This document shows positions 1 to 15,412 of a stretch of 64,000 nucleotides of DNA, piece after piece. The notes under the pieces were generated by a model that made no database searches, was not told where the DNA came from, and worked only from the letters and a program-made list of their open reading frames with translations. Source of the stretch: Muricea muricata (Eukaryota; Cnidaria; Anthozoa; Malacalcyonacea; Plexauridae); NCBI GenBank assembly GCA_963855995.1, contig OY979724.1, positions 12,446,032 through 12,510,031 of the forward strand, written 5' to 3'. How positions within the stretch are numbered: the first letter of the stretch is position 1; the number at the start of each line of letters is the position of its first letter. A program made the position numbers and the translations under genes.

Positions 1-247
1 TGATGACTAAAAAATAGTCGAAACGTAGAAATAAAATTTATCACGTTGTCAATATTCGGAGTTTCCGTTGTATTGCGTAAAACTAATGTATCGTGTCACC
101 AAACCATACTACAACAGACTTTGCGAGTGCTTTGTTTATGAATGAATGTCAAATAATGACTTTTGATGCAGAAGCATTTTACGTTAGTATTTTCCCGCAA
201 AGAAATTGTTTAAACTTTTCAAACGTACCATTTTCCTTCTTTTTTAG

Positions 248-693
248 CTCGAAATCGATACAGAAATGCGGACAAGTCGTCTGGCGGTGGTGGTTATAAA
301 GGATCCAGCAGTGGAGGTGGTTACAACAGTAGTGGTGGTGGTAGTTATAACAAGAGTGGAGGAAGTAGCGGTGGTTACAAAGGTGGTAGCCAGAACGGCT
401 ATGGTGGTAGCCAAAAGTCAAACAGCTCTAGTGGCGGTGGTAGTAGTGGATACCAACAGCAAGCTACATCGCAACAGAACAACTACCAACAAAACTACCA
501 GCAGCAGTCGTATCAGGGTTATAGCAACTACCAACAACAACCACAGGCATCGGCTACTACTGGTTACCAACAAAATACAGCTGGGTACCAGCAACAGAGT
601 ACTACTGGTTACCAACAGAATAACACAGGCTATGATTACTCTCAGAACTATCAACAACAGAGTGGTTATACTGGCGGGTACCCGACACAGTAG
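248..693 (+). CDS. C-terminal exon of a Gly/Gln/Tyr-rich RNA-binding protein (partial)
   Basis: This is the last exon of a gene whose earlier exons lie left of the window. A pyrimidine-rich acceptor ending in TTTTTTAG at 247 opens a frame of about 147 codons that stops with TAG at 691. The product begins RNRYRNADK, runs through about 45 residues of GGYK/GGGYN/GGSY repeats, and ends in a Gln/Tyr-rich tail of GYQQ, NYQQ and YQQQ units closing with GGYPTQ. Such Gly/Tyr/Gln tails occur in DEAD-box helicases DDX5/DDX17, hnRNP U-like and FUS-like proteins, where they support RNA binding and condensation. No folded domain is visible, so the family is undecided. DDX5/17 is slightly favoured because other genes here are neighbours of human DDX17 and DDX5. 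The overlapping Val-rich frame is a shadow. Confidence 0.6.
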
Positions 694-1339
694 CTCACTT
701 GATGTTCATAACCATTTTAAATACCATTGAGTTCTGTTCTCGCCTTTTTTTAAACATACAATAAAACGTCCGTCGTGTAAATTTTAGCCAAATTCTTTCC
801 CTCTTCTAAAAAGGGGCCCGAATGTCAGTACCAAAACCAAAAATAGAAACTACCCTTAATTGTATAGTTAAATTAACTCTGATTTATTTGTGTTGTAACA
901 TAAGAAAATTTTACTCAAAAGCGATAAATCAAATTAGTGTTGCAAAGGAAAACCCGTTGATTAGCAGTAGTATCATGTTTAATATCAAGCACATGTTCCA
1001 CTACAACGTTTTAACAGTTAAAATAATATAAACAATGTTAAAATCAACTGTATCTACACAATTTGAAGAAACTAAGGGCAAGTGCATTATTACCAGGTAA
1101 AATATATAACTTTAAGTGATCTCAAGCAATCGATGTGAAATAGCTTACAAAATTGTATTCTATTTTGTACGCAAGGCCAGTCTGCACACAGGAAAGTTTA
1201 ACATAGCAGCGGCCGGCAATGGTAAGCTTTACGTCTCGAATAGCATTTGAGGTATTACTTGCGCCGTTTGCTCGCTATTCTTGATAAGCATACAAGTTCC
1301 TAGTGGTTTAATGGTGTTGGCTCTAATCTCTAAAAACCT
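694..1339. other. Convergent 3' interval between two genes
   Basis: No gene is seen. The left part is the 3' UTR of the Gly/Gln/Tyr-rich gene. The right part is probably the 3' UTR of GTPBP1, read on the minus strand; TTTATT at 883-888 is an AATAAA on that strand, about 450 bases past the GTPBP1 stop. Confidence 0.5.
760..765 (+). terminator. Polyadenylation signal AATAAA
   Basis: AATAAA lies 67 bases after the stop codon of the Gly/Gln/Tyr-rich exon, a normal distance for cleavage and polyadenylation of that transcript. Confidence 0.5.
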
Positions 1340-5975
<4,636 letters not shown>

Positions 5976-7419
5976 TGTGCTAAAATGTTGAGATATTTTT
6001 AACAATGAAAAATCTTTATACAGTGATGTGGTATTTATTCAAGATCTCTGCCAATAGCACTTACGTAGTTTTAAGGATATCACCCTCGCCACCAAACCTT
6101 ACTTTGATGTAAAGAAACATTCCATCAATGCAATGCTTGATTGACCTCAGGGAAAACCCACATAAATACTATCGGACAAAATTAAAGAAACAAGCATTCT
6201 TATTGGTCAAGTGTAGAGCCAATGAAAATCACTTTTCAGTGCATGTCCTAAAAACCTCAATGCGACATCCACCCACAGTAACTACTCCACCTAGACACTG
6301 GCTGAACTGTATTTTGCCACTGCACTCTGTAAGCACTGGACCATTACTATCAAGGTAAACAACAAAAATGATTGTGCATCTTTTGTTTCTATGGTAACAA
6401 ACATGGCATCAGTAGCAGCATTAGCAGACAAAGGTGACATGCAATAATCGATGCATCCGACCAAATATTACAGAAGCACAGTATAAAGCATAAAAATTAG
6501 ATTTCCTTCAAATTTCACAAACTTATATTAATTAAAGAGTAGACCATGAACGCCTTCGCTTGTAGACAGAAATTTTTTTACTTACTTTTCTGTGGGTGTT
6601 CAAGCTATCGGGTACCGCCACGTATAAAAACACTATATGCGTCGAGGTTTATATTTGCTCTTGTATAGGATCTGTTAGCCACATTGCTTCGTTTTGATTG
6701 GAAATATTCCAGTATTCTACATTGTTGTCATCAAAAGTTCAATACAATACCATGCAGTATGTAAAATTCCGGCGCTTTAATACCAGGGGTCTGTCTGATG
6801 CAATATTTTTCAATCCAAAAGAAACAATGTTATTTCACCATATCCTTGCTTAATTTCATTTTCAAATGAACGCTCTTCGCTCTCGCCCCAAGCCACGGAT
6901 TGCATCACCGCGCTGACATTTCGCGGCATCACTGCGCGGCATTTTGATGATCCCCGCCAAAAGCCGCGAATATTTCGTGCGTTAAATATTACTGGAAATT
7001 TTTCCTAGAAGTTTATAATTAGCAACTTTTGACAGTTCTTGTTTCTAAATTTTTTAAATGCCCAAATTTTTGATATGACGATCAAACAAAAATGGATGCC
7101 TAGGAAAGCAAGATAATTTAGATGTAAGAATATTGTATATTATTGCTTTTTATTTCAGTTCAATCCAAAGTTAAATATAATTTTTTGTAGTATCTAATGA
7201 TAGTATAATACACATAATATACAATAATAATACTATGTGTCCAGTTACTGCAGTTCACTTTGCTTATTGTCAGATGATTTTACTTGTATTTCCACTTTTT
7301 GAAAAGTTGTCTGACAAAAGCTGAAGTAACAGGTTAGATTGCAACAAAATGACTTAATATTAAGAGTTAATAGCTTTCTTTTCACTGGTATTTAAAGTTG
7401 GTTGCACAATCATCGAGAA
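5976..7419. other. Divergent intergenic region between GTPBP1 and the Josephin gene
   Basis: This 1.4 kb separates two divergent starts, so it should hold both promoters. Apart from the candidate GTPBP1 5' exon at 6065-6120, I see no coding exon. A GC-richer patch near 6880-6990 contains GCATCACCGCGC and GCATCACTGCGC about 30 bases apart. Confidence 0.4.
6065..6120 (-). other. Probable upstream exon of GTPBP1
   Basis: On the minus strand a good donor (AC|GTAAGT) sits at 6065/6064, and the GTPBP1 first coding exon has a matching acceptor at 5980. An ATG at 6120 opens MFLYIKVRFGG and, after splicing, stays in frame with the GTPBP1 start, giving a 20-residue N-terminal extension. It could equally be 5' UTR. 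The block also faintly resembles the start of C22orf15-type proteins, a match I consider weak. Confidence 0.35.
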
Positions 7420-8391
7420 ATGTACCATGAACGTCAAAGACTGCAATTCTGTGCTCTGCATGTTCTCAACAACCTGTTCCAAGATGAAGTCTTTTCCAAA
7501 CCAGAGCTCGATGATATTTGTTATTCGCTGAATCCTGATGCAACAATAAATCCTCATAAAAGCATGTTTGGATGGGGAAATTATGATGTCAATGTTTTGA
7601 TGATGGCATTACAGCTCAAAAATTACCGGTTCATATGGTTTGATAAGAGAAAGTATGTATAGTTTTGTTGTGTTTGGTACAATTTAGTACTACCATTTGC
7701 AATCTACTGTTAACCGAGACCAATCAAATGCTTTGTTTTATGTCCATTGACGTTTAGGCACATAAACGTCATGTCTTGTAATAACAATGGTTCGCATTTG
7801 CTCAGCCAAATAGTTGAAGTTTATGCTAGGATATTGCGATGTACAAGAATAATTCGATTTTGTAAGACAGGTGTATGATAAAAACTTATAATGATGAATG
7901 TCTTTCAATTCATTTAAAATAACATAGAGTTAAAGTAAGCAAGAAAACATGTAATTACAAAAAACAACATTCACTTGCCCAAATGTCATGTAAATAAACA
8001 TAAAACTAAATATAATTTGATTGGTCATGGTTAACAGTAGATTGCAAATTGTAGTTATGAAATAACTACTTTGACTTGCCAACATTCCTTACCTTTCAGA
8101 GAGTTGAGCACATTGAATCTAACCAACATTTATGGCTTGGTCATCAACAAGTTTTACAAACCAAAATGTCTCGGGTTAGCAATTCCAATAAAACGACGAC
8201 ATTGGATTGCTGTTCGCAAAATAGGAGAGAGATTTTACAACTTGGATTCAAGACTCGATGAGCCAGAGTGTATTGGCAACGATGAACATTTGATCAAGTT
8301 TTTGAAGTCTGAACTAGCAGTTCCAACGACTCAATTGTTTTTAGTTGTATCAAATTCACTACCTGAAGATGGCTGGATGACAGCTGAATAA
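7420..8391 (+). CDS. JOSD2: Josephin-domain deubiquitinase (JOSD1/2 type), two exons
   Basis: Exons 7420-7652 and 8100-8391 join in frame (DKR-K-ELSTL) to a 174-residue protein, near the 188-202 of JOSD1/JOSD2. It starts MYHERQRLQFCALHVLNN: Cys11 in QFCALH is the Josephin nucleophile, His112 in RRHWIAV is the catalytic histidine and FYNLDS (123-128) supplies the third catalytic residue. GNYDVNVLMMALQ is another family block. Josephins are cysteine proteases that remove ubiquitin; these small forms have no ubiquitin-interacting motifs. The ATG at 7420 is the only nearby ATG in frame. JOSD1 and JOSD2 split within vertebrates, so the symbol is approximate. An AATAAA overlaps the stop codon. Confidence 0.92.
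7693..8051. mobile_element. MITE in the Josephin intron
   Basis: Terminal inverted repeats of about 35 bases: TTTGCAATCTACTGTTAACC at the left and its reverse complement near 8030-8048, each followed by a conserved GACCAATCAAAT block. The element fills most of the 447-base intron. No transposase is present. Confidence 0.75.
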
Positions 8392-9457
8392 ATATGTGTT
8401 TTATCCCTTTCTATCTTGTAAAATACTAGATCAATATAAACCTTAGCTAGTCAACACTAAGTTCAAAATCTATTTTTCATCACTTAGAGAGTGATGTACC
8501 ATTTGTCGGGAAAGTCCAGCCATTTTAGTGGTATCAACATGAACTGTAACTATGGTACCCTTTATTGTAATATTCCGAGCTTCGTTGCGAAGTTCAAAAT
8601 TCTTTTCAAAATTCACAATCAAGTTTGTAAACAAAGGCTGTGATTGGCCTGTGAACTCAAAGAAGCCAATCAGATACTTAGTTCACTCGATTCCTTTTAT
8701 TATTTTACAAGCATTGACAAAATTTTTTTGCAAAGAACACATCACAGGTTTTACTGCTTACAAAGTTCAGAAATATTGATATATACATTAGCAAGAGTTA
8801 TAGGTAATATGATATAGGTATAGGACTTGCACCAAGCCTGCCTCTTGACTTTAGGCTGGCCAGGCTGGTGGACGAGAAAATGAGGTGGAGAGGCAGACTT
8901 GTTCCTCTTGCAATTGCAGCATGCAAATTTTACTGACTGAAAATTCAACTGTAGGCAAAGGTTAATGTCACTGCTAATATTGCTCATCACAAAGTAGTTT
9001 ACAATAATAAACATAATTATGCATATGTGTTGCAACATTTATTTCCCATTTGCAAAGTAAACAGCAATTAACAATGCCAAATATTCATCAAAAATGGACA
9101 AAAAATTAAACATGCAATTTCCTGCCGAAATATATAATTCAATTCATTACGCTACAAGGAAAACAAGCCTGCTTCTCCGCTTCCTTATTTCGCCCCCCTG
9201 CCTGGCCACCCTCAATTCAAGAGGTAGACTTGGTGGAAGTCTAGTAATATAAGTGTTTAACACACTGTAATTTGTTTGGTGACCAAAAGCTATATATGCC
9301 TTGATGACATTAGTGTTCTCAGTAATGCTGTCGAAAGACATTCGCTGCATTTTTTCACGTGATCTTCAGAGATTTCATGGCAACAGGACTGCAAACAGAG
9401 TATAACGTGTATATTACTTCATTGTAAAACCATGGGCAGCCTTTGCAGATGCTGATG
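8392..9457. other. Convergent 3' interval, Josephin to GID4
   Basis: No gene is seen. It holds both 3' UTRs and the fold-back element at 8820-9250. TTTATT near 9039 may be the minus-strand polyadenylation signal of GID4. Confidence 0.4.
8820..9250. mobile_element. Fold-back element between Josephin and GID4
   Basis: About 90 bases at 8824-8914 (GCACCAAGCCTGCCTCTT, GGCTGGCCAGGC) recur inverted and diverged at 9147-9240 (CCACCAAGTCTACCTCTT, GGTGGCCAGGCAG on the other strand). There is no coding potential beyond chance frames. Confidence 0.65.
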
Positions 9458-11863
9458 TTATCTAAATGCAAAGATAGATTGGCTGTGGTCTGGAACGTGA
9501 TGCAGGTTTAACGTTTGAAACCTGCAAAAAAAAAACACGAAAATACAATGTTAAGATATGCTGATTGTTTATCATATTCTGGTTAAACAAGATGGAATAG
9601 CTTAGCTATATAAACAAATGATTTAGCTTAGCCTCTACAACCAACCTAGCTGTACAAGCATAGCCAGAATGCTCTGCTATGTGGTAGCCTGGGTAATTAA
9701 GACCCTATACATCAGGCTCAGACACCTGTCTTTTCCCTGATATGGGATCTGAATTTTTCAGGCTATCCTAGAGTCATTTTGGTCTTCAATTGTTATTGCT
9801 GTGAAATGAATACATTTACAGGGGGGGGGGGGGAATTTAACATGTCATCCCTGTAGTTCACCATTAAACATGAGTAAACTTACCATTCTGATGTTTTGTG
9901 ATAATAATAGCCTTCCATAGTAGCAGTAGATTTTTGAAAACATATATAATAAAATCCAGCAAATGATGCCCCACTTATATCTCTTATTGTGTGATCTGGA
10001 ACTAAAAAGTGTTCCTAATAAATGGGAACATAACATTTGATCATTATTTAACAATTAGATTATGAGGTTGAGATTTCTATGTGGGATAGCTGATGAGGGC
10101 AAAGCCCAAATCAACTATTAAGCATAGAAATTGAGAGCAAGTGATCTAATTGTTTCACTATAATCTGAAATAATAATTGATTTTTAAGTCATATTAAAAA
10201 AAAACAACTCACAAATTGTCTTTGAATTAAAAAAAAAATACACCAGAAAAATTAATGTTTTGCTACTTGCTATCTATTGAGCAATAGATAGCAAGTAGAG
10301 TAGCCAATCAAATTACAGCATTTGCATTAGTATGCCAGTATGATTCTATTAAATTAATCTGAATTATTATACTTAGTATTTGATTCATTTGGTAGCCAGC
10401 AAAATTATGTACAATTAATTGCAACTTACTTTCCACCTCATAAAAGCGAAGTCCAAATTATTTAGTTGTGAATAGTCAAAACTATCACTGTTAAAATGTT
10501 TTGCAAATTGATAAAAAGGAAGAAATTTCCCCTACATAAAAGAAAATCATTTAATGCAAAATATATAAAGAAAAATGTATTGATGTTTGTGTTACTCAGG
10601 TGAAAATGAAGTTTGTGGTGCCACTCTGGGTTTTATCCACTTTGGATGAAAAAATAATTGCATGGAACGTCAGCTTCATCGGGCTAGCATTCCAAAAGGT
10701 CGTAAGTTCATTTCCCACCAAGACTAAGGTATATTTTTTAGCTTGTCTGGTGTGGATATAAACTCAGAGTAACACAACAAACAATATAAATTGATTTTGC
10801 AAGGTGCAAGCTGCTAATTTGAATGCTGGATGATAATAATATAAACTCAACTAGGCAATCCCTTACCCAATGTTTCCTGTCTACCTCTTCATCTGCTTCC
10901 TAAAAAAAAGTCATTAGGTTGATTATTACTTAGATAATAACTCGAATTGTAAAAAAATTGTCTAGATCGTACACAAATCATGAAATAGGATTTAAATTCA
11001 CATTTGTGTTATTACCTACCCATTTTCTTGTAAGAAATGGATGTTTATCACAAATTATTTCACCATCAAAATATGTTGTTAGTAATGGATACTCCTAGAT
11101 ATGAAATAAAATTGAACCACTACGTCAAATGCTGCCCCAAAACATTCTGGTCTACAGCATTCATTCTTTGACAAGTAAAATCATCTAGCGTTAGACAGGC
11201 AACCTGCAGTCAACTGTGAACAAACCGTATTAATTCTTTTTGTTTTACATTTTATTATGATTTTTTTCTAGCCAATGACATTTTATATATCTGCACAGTT
11301 AAATATTCTCTTATTAAATGCTTACATGTTTCTATTTTTAATCTATAACCTGTATTAATTAGCTTTCTATATAAACTGACTATATAAATAAATTGTACAA
11401 CAACTTTTGTGGTAGTTTACGCTATATTGGGTTAAACACTACCTATATTTATTGATGTACCATTCATGAATTTGCAATACCAGATATTACAAAATCATAA
11501 CAAAACTACAGATGTGAAAATGAGAAAATATACGTTGCACAACAATCTCACCTCTGTTAAACCTATTATTTTTAAATAGCCACATAGAAAAGCGTTTTCT
11601 TCGTCAACATGCTAAAACAGAAAAAACACAAAGTGTCAAAATTTACTGCCATTGCAACATAACAACACAAAAATTCCCATTATTATGAAGTCAAGAAGAA
11701 TTCTCGTGTGTCATACCTGTAAAACAACCTCGACGTCATAACTGTTTCCCTTGCTTTTCTGCTGGCCCTGAAAACGGCTCCCACTGTATAAAAGACTGTT
11801 TGGCAAGCCAGGCTGATTAGATTTCGGCGGCAAAGGCTCGCAACGGATTTTTAATCCAGGCAT
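9458..11863 (-). CDS. GID4: GID4, substrate receptor of the GID/CTLH E3 ubiquitin ligase, 7 exons
   Basis: Exons (minus): 11863-11717, 11611-11552, 11094-11020, 10899-10867, 10531-10430, 10014-9884, 9521-9458; 612 bases, 203 residues. The chain follows human GID4 closely: [94 protein letters not shown], and the ending [12 protein letters not shown]. This is the beta-barrel that binds N-terminal proline degrons and brings substrates to the CTLH ligase. Human GID4 has about 100 more low-complexity N-terminal residues; here the first ATG gives [13 protein letters not shown], so the protein is nearly only the conserved domain. The frame stays open upstream, but only from a non-ATG codon. The gene is head-to-head with the RBFOX gene. 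Confidence 0.95.
10051..10154. repeat. Inverted repeat in a GID4 intron
   Basis: CAATTAGATTATGAGG...GAGATTTCTATG on the left pairs with the reverse complement of CATAGAAATTGAG...GATCTAATTG on the right; GGGCAAAGCCC is at the centre. It looks like a small degenerate fold-back element. Confidence 0.5.
10264..10297. repeat. Perfect 16-bp palindrome with 2-base spacer
   Basis: TACTTGCTATCTATTG, AG, then its exact reverse complement. It lies in the intron between GID4 exons 5 and 6 and would form a strong cruciform or RNA hairpin. Confidence 0.7.
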
Positions 11864-12455
11864 TGTACCCTGAAAAACCTCGTCGAAACTTTCAAAACAC
11901 AAGGTTTTCCTTACTCCGGAAATGGCGGCTTCCACAAAGGATTCTGGGAAAACTCTGGTGGGTGTCGCGACTTTTTAAACGGCTGAAAGGAACACGCATC
12001 GGGTGGGTGTTTCTAATTTCTAATTTTTGCTGTGGTTTTATCAGTGGATTTTTTATTTAAATAAATTTTTCCAAAGAAGTAAGGTAAAAGTAATTTGTAG
12101 CTATATGTTATATGTCTAAACATTGAAAATTAGTAGAGTGGTTAATGGTTTATGGGTAGAAAAGAATGCTATAAAAAAATGATTGGAAAGTTGAAACCAG
12201 GAAGCAAATGGTCACATTTCATTGAACGTTTCACGCAGGTTTCACATGTGCATATATAGTACCCAAGCTCAATGAAATTGAGAGAAAGTATGTCTGAAAG
12301 AGGAAGAAGATTCCTACACAACTTAAGTGGTTGGGTTTATAGATCATAGATGTGCAATGCACAGAAACAAAACCATGCTGGATTTGAAATGAGCATTTTG
12401 TTTTGTTTTTCTTGCTGTATTATGTAGTCCTTTACTGCTCCGGTCCTGCATCAAG
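11864..12455. promoter_or_regulatory. Divergent promoter interval, GID4 / RBFOX
   Basis: There are 592 bases between the two start codons, which point away from each other. No TATA box is clear. A possible 3' splice site (TTATGTAG at 12420-12427) precedes the RBFOX start, so the RBFOX 5' UTR may be spliced. Confidence 0.4.
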
Positions 12456-15014
12456 ATGAGCGAAACAGATGCCGTTCCTAATCTAGCTCCAATCAGTTCG
12501 ACTGATCAATCAAACACAGGGAATGTAACGCCCACCACAGAAGTGTCGGCCGGCTCAAAGAGATTGCATGTGACCAATCTACCATTCAGAATACGAGATA
12601 GTGACTTGCATGAGATGTTTGTGGTAAGTACATATGTATGGGGTGGCTTATGAAACTTTTGCATCTCTGTGGAACTAAGGTTATTTACGGTTTCTTGCAG
12701 AAATATGGTGAAATTATTGAAGCAGAAATCATCTATAATGAACGGGGTTCTAAGGTAATTGTATATAAGACTTTATGCACTTTTCAGTGTCTTGGGTATA
12801 ACCCTGAATTTGATGGACAATTTGTCAAGAAAATGATGAAATAGCTCAGGGCATGTCTGCTCTTGTGTCCCTAGGGGAAGACATTGACAAGCACATTAAA
12901 TAGAAAGTTCTACATGTTGCCATTTCCAGACAAATTGCCGATTGAAATTCATCTTCATCTGAGATTCATCAAAAAGGCCTCAATAGCGACCAATGTTTAA
13001 AACTACTACTGTTAACGGTCAAACTGCAGTTTTTTAAAGCATCTTCCCCCCTTATCAGTGAAGGAGTGAACTGTAATGACTTCAATTTGTGTGCTTGCTG
13101 TTAAAAAATACATTTCCTAAAAAATACATACTATCTTATGTCAGTGTATCAAACTTGTGGTTTGAAATTTAGACTATGCTCTCATTTGGATAATAATATC
13201 AAGGGTCAAAAATTCTGCTCACAATATTATGATGGGTGTGTACATGTGTATGTGTTGTGTGTATGTAGGGTTTTGGTTTTGTGACAATGGCTCAAGCAGC
13301 TGATGCAATGAAGGCGCGAGACAACTTAAATGGGACGGTTATTGATGGCAGAAAAATAGAGGTAATGTAGGTTTGTTGTTGATCAGATTAGAATTATCAG
13401 GAGATTATGTTTAGATTTATGTAGGATTAGGTTTATAAAATAGTATTAGATTTTGATGATTAAAAAATATAAAATAATTATTGTTAAAATGATGAAAATC
13501 AATCTTGATTTTGTGCATGTTGCATGCTCAATGATAATTTTCTTCATACAGGTTAACAATGCTACACCGAGGCCTAAACGAGGCCCTATGTCGGCCCAGA
13601 CCAACCGAGGAGCGTTTCATGGTACAGTGCATGCTGATGATGTACCTTGTTTGCATGTTGAAGACTTCTCTTGCATGTTGCATGCTGCACGTAATGTATA
13701 ACCAAGCATTCTTGTTGCATGGATCTTGGACATGAATGAAGAAATGTCAGGACTGGTGATGTATAATTGATTGGGGTTGCAGTCTTTGCCCCTGTATAGG
13801 GGTGTACAAAACAGTTGATGTGGGGAAACCTTGTTCATAAAACAGAGGTTGTATAAGGAAAAAATATGGTGAACAAAACTAGTAGAACTGATTTGGTTGT
13901 AAAATTGTAAAGGTGATGAAGTAAACATCTTACCATCACTCCTGTATTTTCAAAAATTTGACAAAACTGTATTTACTGGTGAGTTTGTCACCTCAAACTC
14001 AAAAATGTTTGAAAAAATAATTGGAGATAATTTCTTACACTCCTTCAGCTAATTAGTTAACATTTTATTAGGACATCGAGGTGGCATGAGAGGTGGACGG
14101 CGAGGGAGAGGCGGTATGGATGGTGGATATCAAAACCAAAGGTAACTTGAGAAAGAGTACTTCATATTGGCCAAGTGTTGTGGACTCCCTGATGACACAC
14201 CCTTGGTGTTTGTCAAGTGTATTTTTAGTACCATTTGATTTATTTGTGTTTCTAATCTTTTAGTTATTATCAAGCTGGATATAACCCTAACCAGGTATGC
14301 TATATTTTTGTCAGTTCATATGTAACAACTTCAATTTAGTGTGGGAAAATCAGTTTCAAATCGTTTTTTTTTAGTTGAAAAGGAAATTTGTGGTTTAAAA
14401 AGTGGGGGAGCTTGCAAAAACATAAATTTATCTCAGTTTCATAACAAATTTGATACTGGTATCTTATTTTAGGGGTACAGTGCCCCACCAAATCAAGATG
14501 CATATCGGTTAGTGATCACAGTTCTAATACATAGGATATTTAACTACCTAAATGATACAAATAGGATGTAGATTGTTCAAGTCATGGTTGTTATTTACTG
14601 CTCTTAGCTATGGTCAACAAGGACCACAAAGCTCTTATGGTGGAGGGTATGGTGGTGCATATGCTAATAGTGGAGGCTATCAGAATACTGGTGGGTATAC
14701 TGCTGGATATAATGCTGCAGGATATGCTGGGGTAAGTTATGTATTTATATATTAATTTTATATAAGTTGTCAAGACAAAACATGATATTAATATATATAT
14801 ATATATAAAAGCAATACTTTCATTCTAGGCATGATTTACAAAATAATACTGGTAAAAATTTCCTGAAAATTTTACTCGTGATGAAAAATTTTTGGGGCAC
14901 TTTGTATAATTAATGTATGACTTGAAATGATGTCTTTGCAAACTATTACAGGGCTACCAACCACAAGCACCTCAGCAGAGTCACACACAGGGTTACCGTT
15001 ATCAACCGTACTGA
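12456..15014 (+). CDS. RBFOX: RBFOX-like splicing factor with one RRM, 9 exons
   Basis: Exons 12456-12623, 12701-12754, 13269-13361, 13552-13621, 14072-14141, 14264-14294, 14473-14507, 14608-14731, 14952-15014; 235 residues. One RRM spans about residues 36-106: [14 protein letters not shown] contains RNP2, and NERGSKGFGFVTM contains RNP1 with Met in place of the usual final Phe. INGERGSK-like loop, [20 protein letters not shown] and the NERGSK signature are hallmarks of the Fox (RBFOX/A2BP) family, which binds UGCAUG in pre-mRNA and controls alternative splicing in the nucleus. The tail is RGG ([15 protein letters not shown]) followed by Gly/Tyr/Gln repeats ending YRYQPY. It is shorter than vertebrate RBFOX proteins. 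Seven TGCATG motifs flank exon 4, suggesting self-regulation. An AATAAA is at 15381. Confidence 0.88.
13514..13721 (+). promoter_or_regulatory. Cluster of seven TGCATG (Fox binding) motifs around RBFOX exon 4
   Basis: TGCATG occurs at 13514, 13521, 13628, 13652, 13672, 13679 and 13716 on the transcribed strand: two just upstream of exon 4 (13552-13621) and five within 100 bases downstream. (U)GCAUG is the known RBFOX recognition sequence. Another copy lies in exon 1 at 12607, 11 bases before its donor. Confidence 0.75.
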
Positions 15015-15380
15015 AGACAACAAGTTTTTAGAAGTTTTAACAAATTGTGCAAGTCAATTGTAGTATTGCTAGATCTTCTCTGTGGCACATTCAAGAGGAT
15101 AGGCTGGGGATTTTAAAGTACTGTGTAGAACTATTTATATTCCAATTTGTTGTGTCATACAGTAGGTTGTTTTATCTGTCACTAATGACAAGCATGGATT
15201 ACATGATCATGAATGTGGTATAAACCACATTCAAAAATGAATGCAGTCTGACTTTGATTGTATATTTTACACGATAATGTACAGTATATTAATTTTTTAC
15301 AATATGCAGTGTTTGATCTGCATCAGCAGGAAAGTATAGTAGAGCTACAATGATGTACAAGTTACTTTACTTTAAAAAGG

Positions 15381-15386
15381 AATAAA
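15381..15386 (+). terminator. Polyadenylation signal of the RBFOX gene
   Basis: AATAAA occurs 367 bases after the RBFOX stop and only 27 bases before the CENP-M stop codon on the other strand, so the two transcripts end tail-to-tail and probably overlap. Confidence 0.55.
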
Positions 15387-15412
15387 TACAAGTCATGTTA
15401 AATCTGTGAGTA

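Noticed and set aside
266-730. 154-codon Val/Thr/Asn-rich frame
   Set aside because: It is a shifted reading of the Gly/Gln/Tyr repeat exon; the frame with the splice acceptor and repeat periodicity is the real one.
12638-12844. 68-codon plus-strand frame in the RBFOX gene
   Set aside because: It contains RBFOX exon 2 (12701-12754) but runs through both flanking introns.
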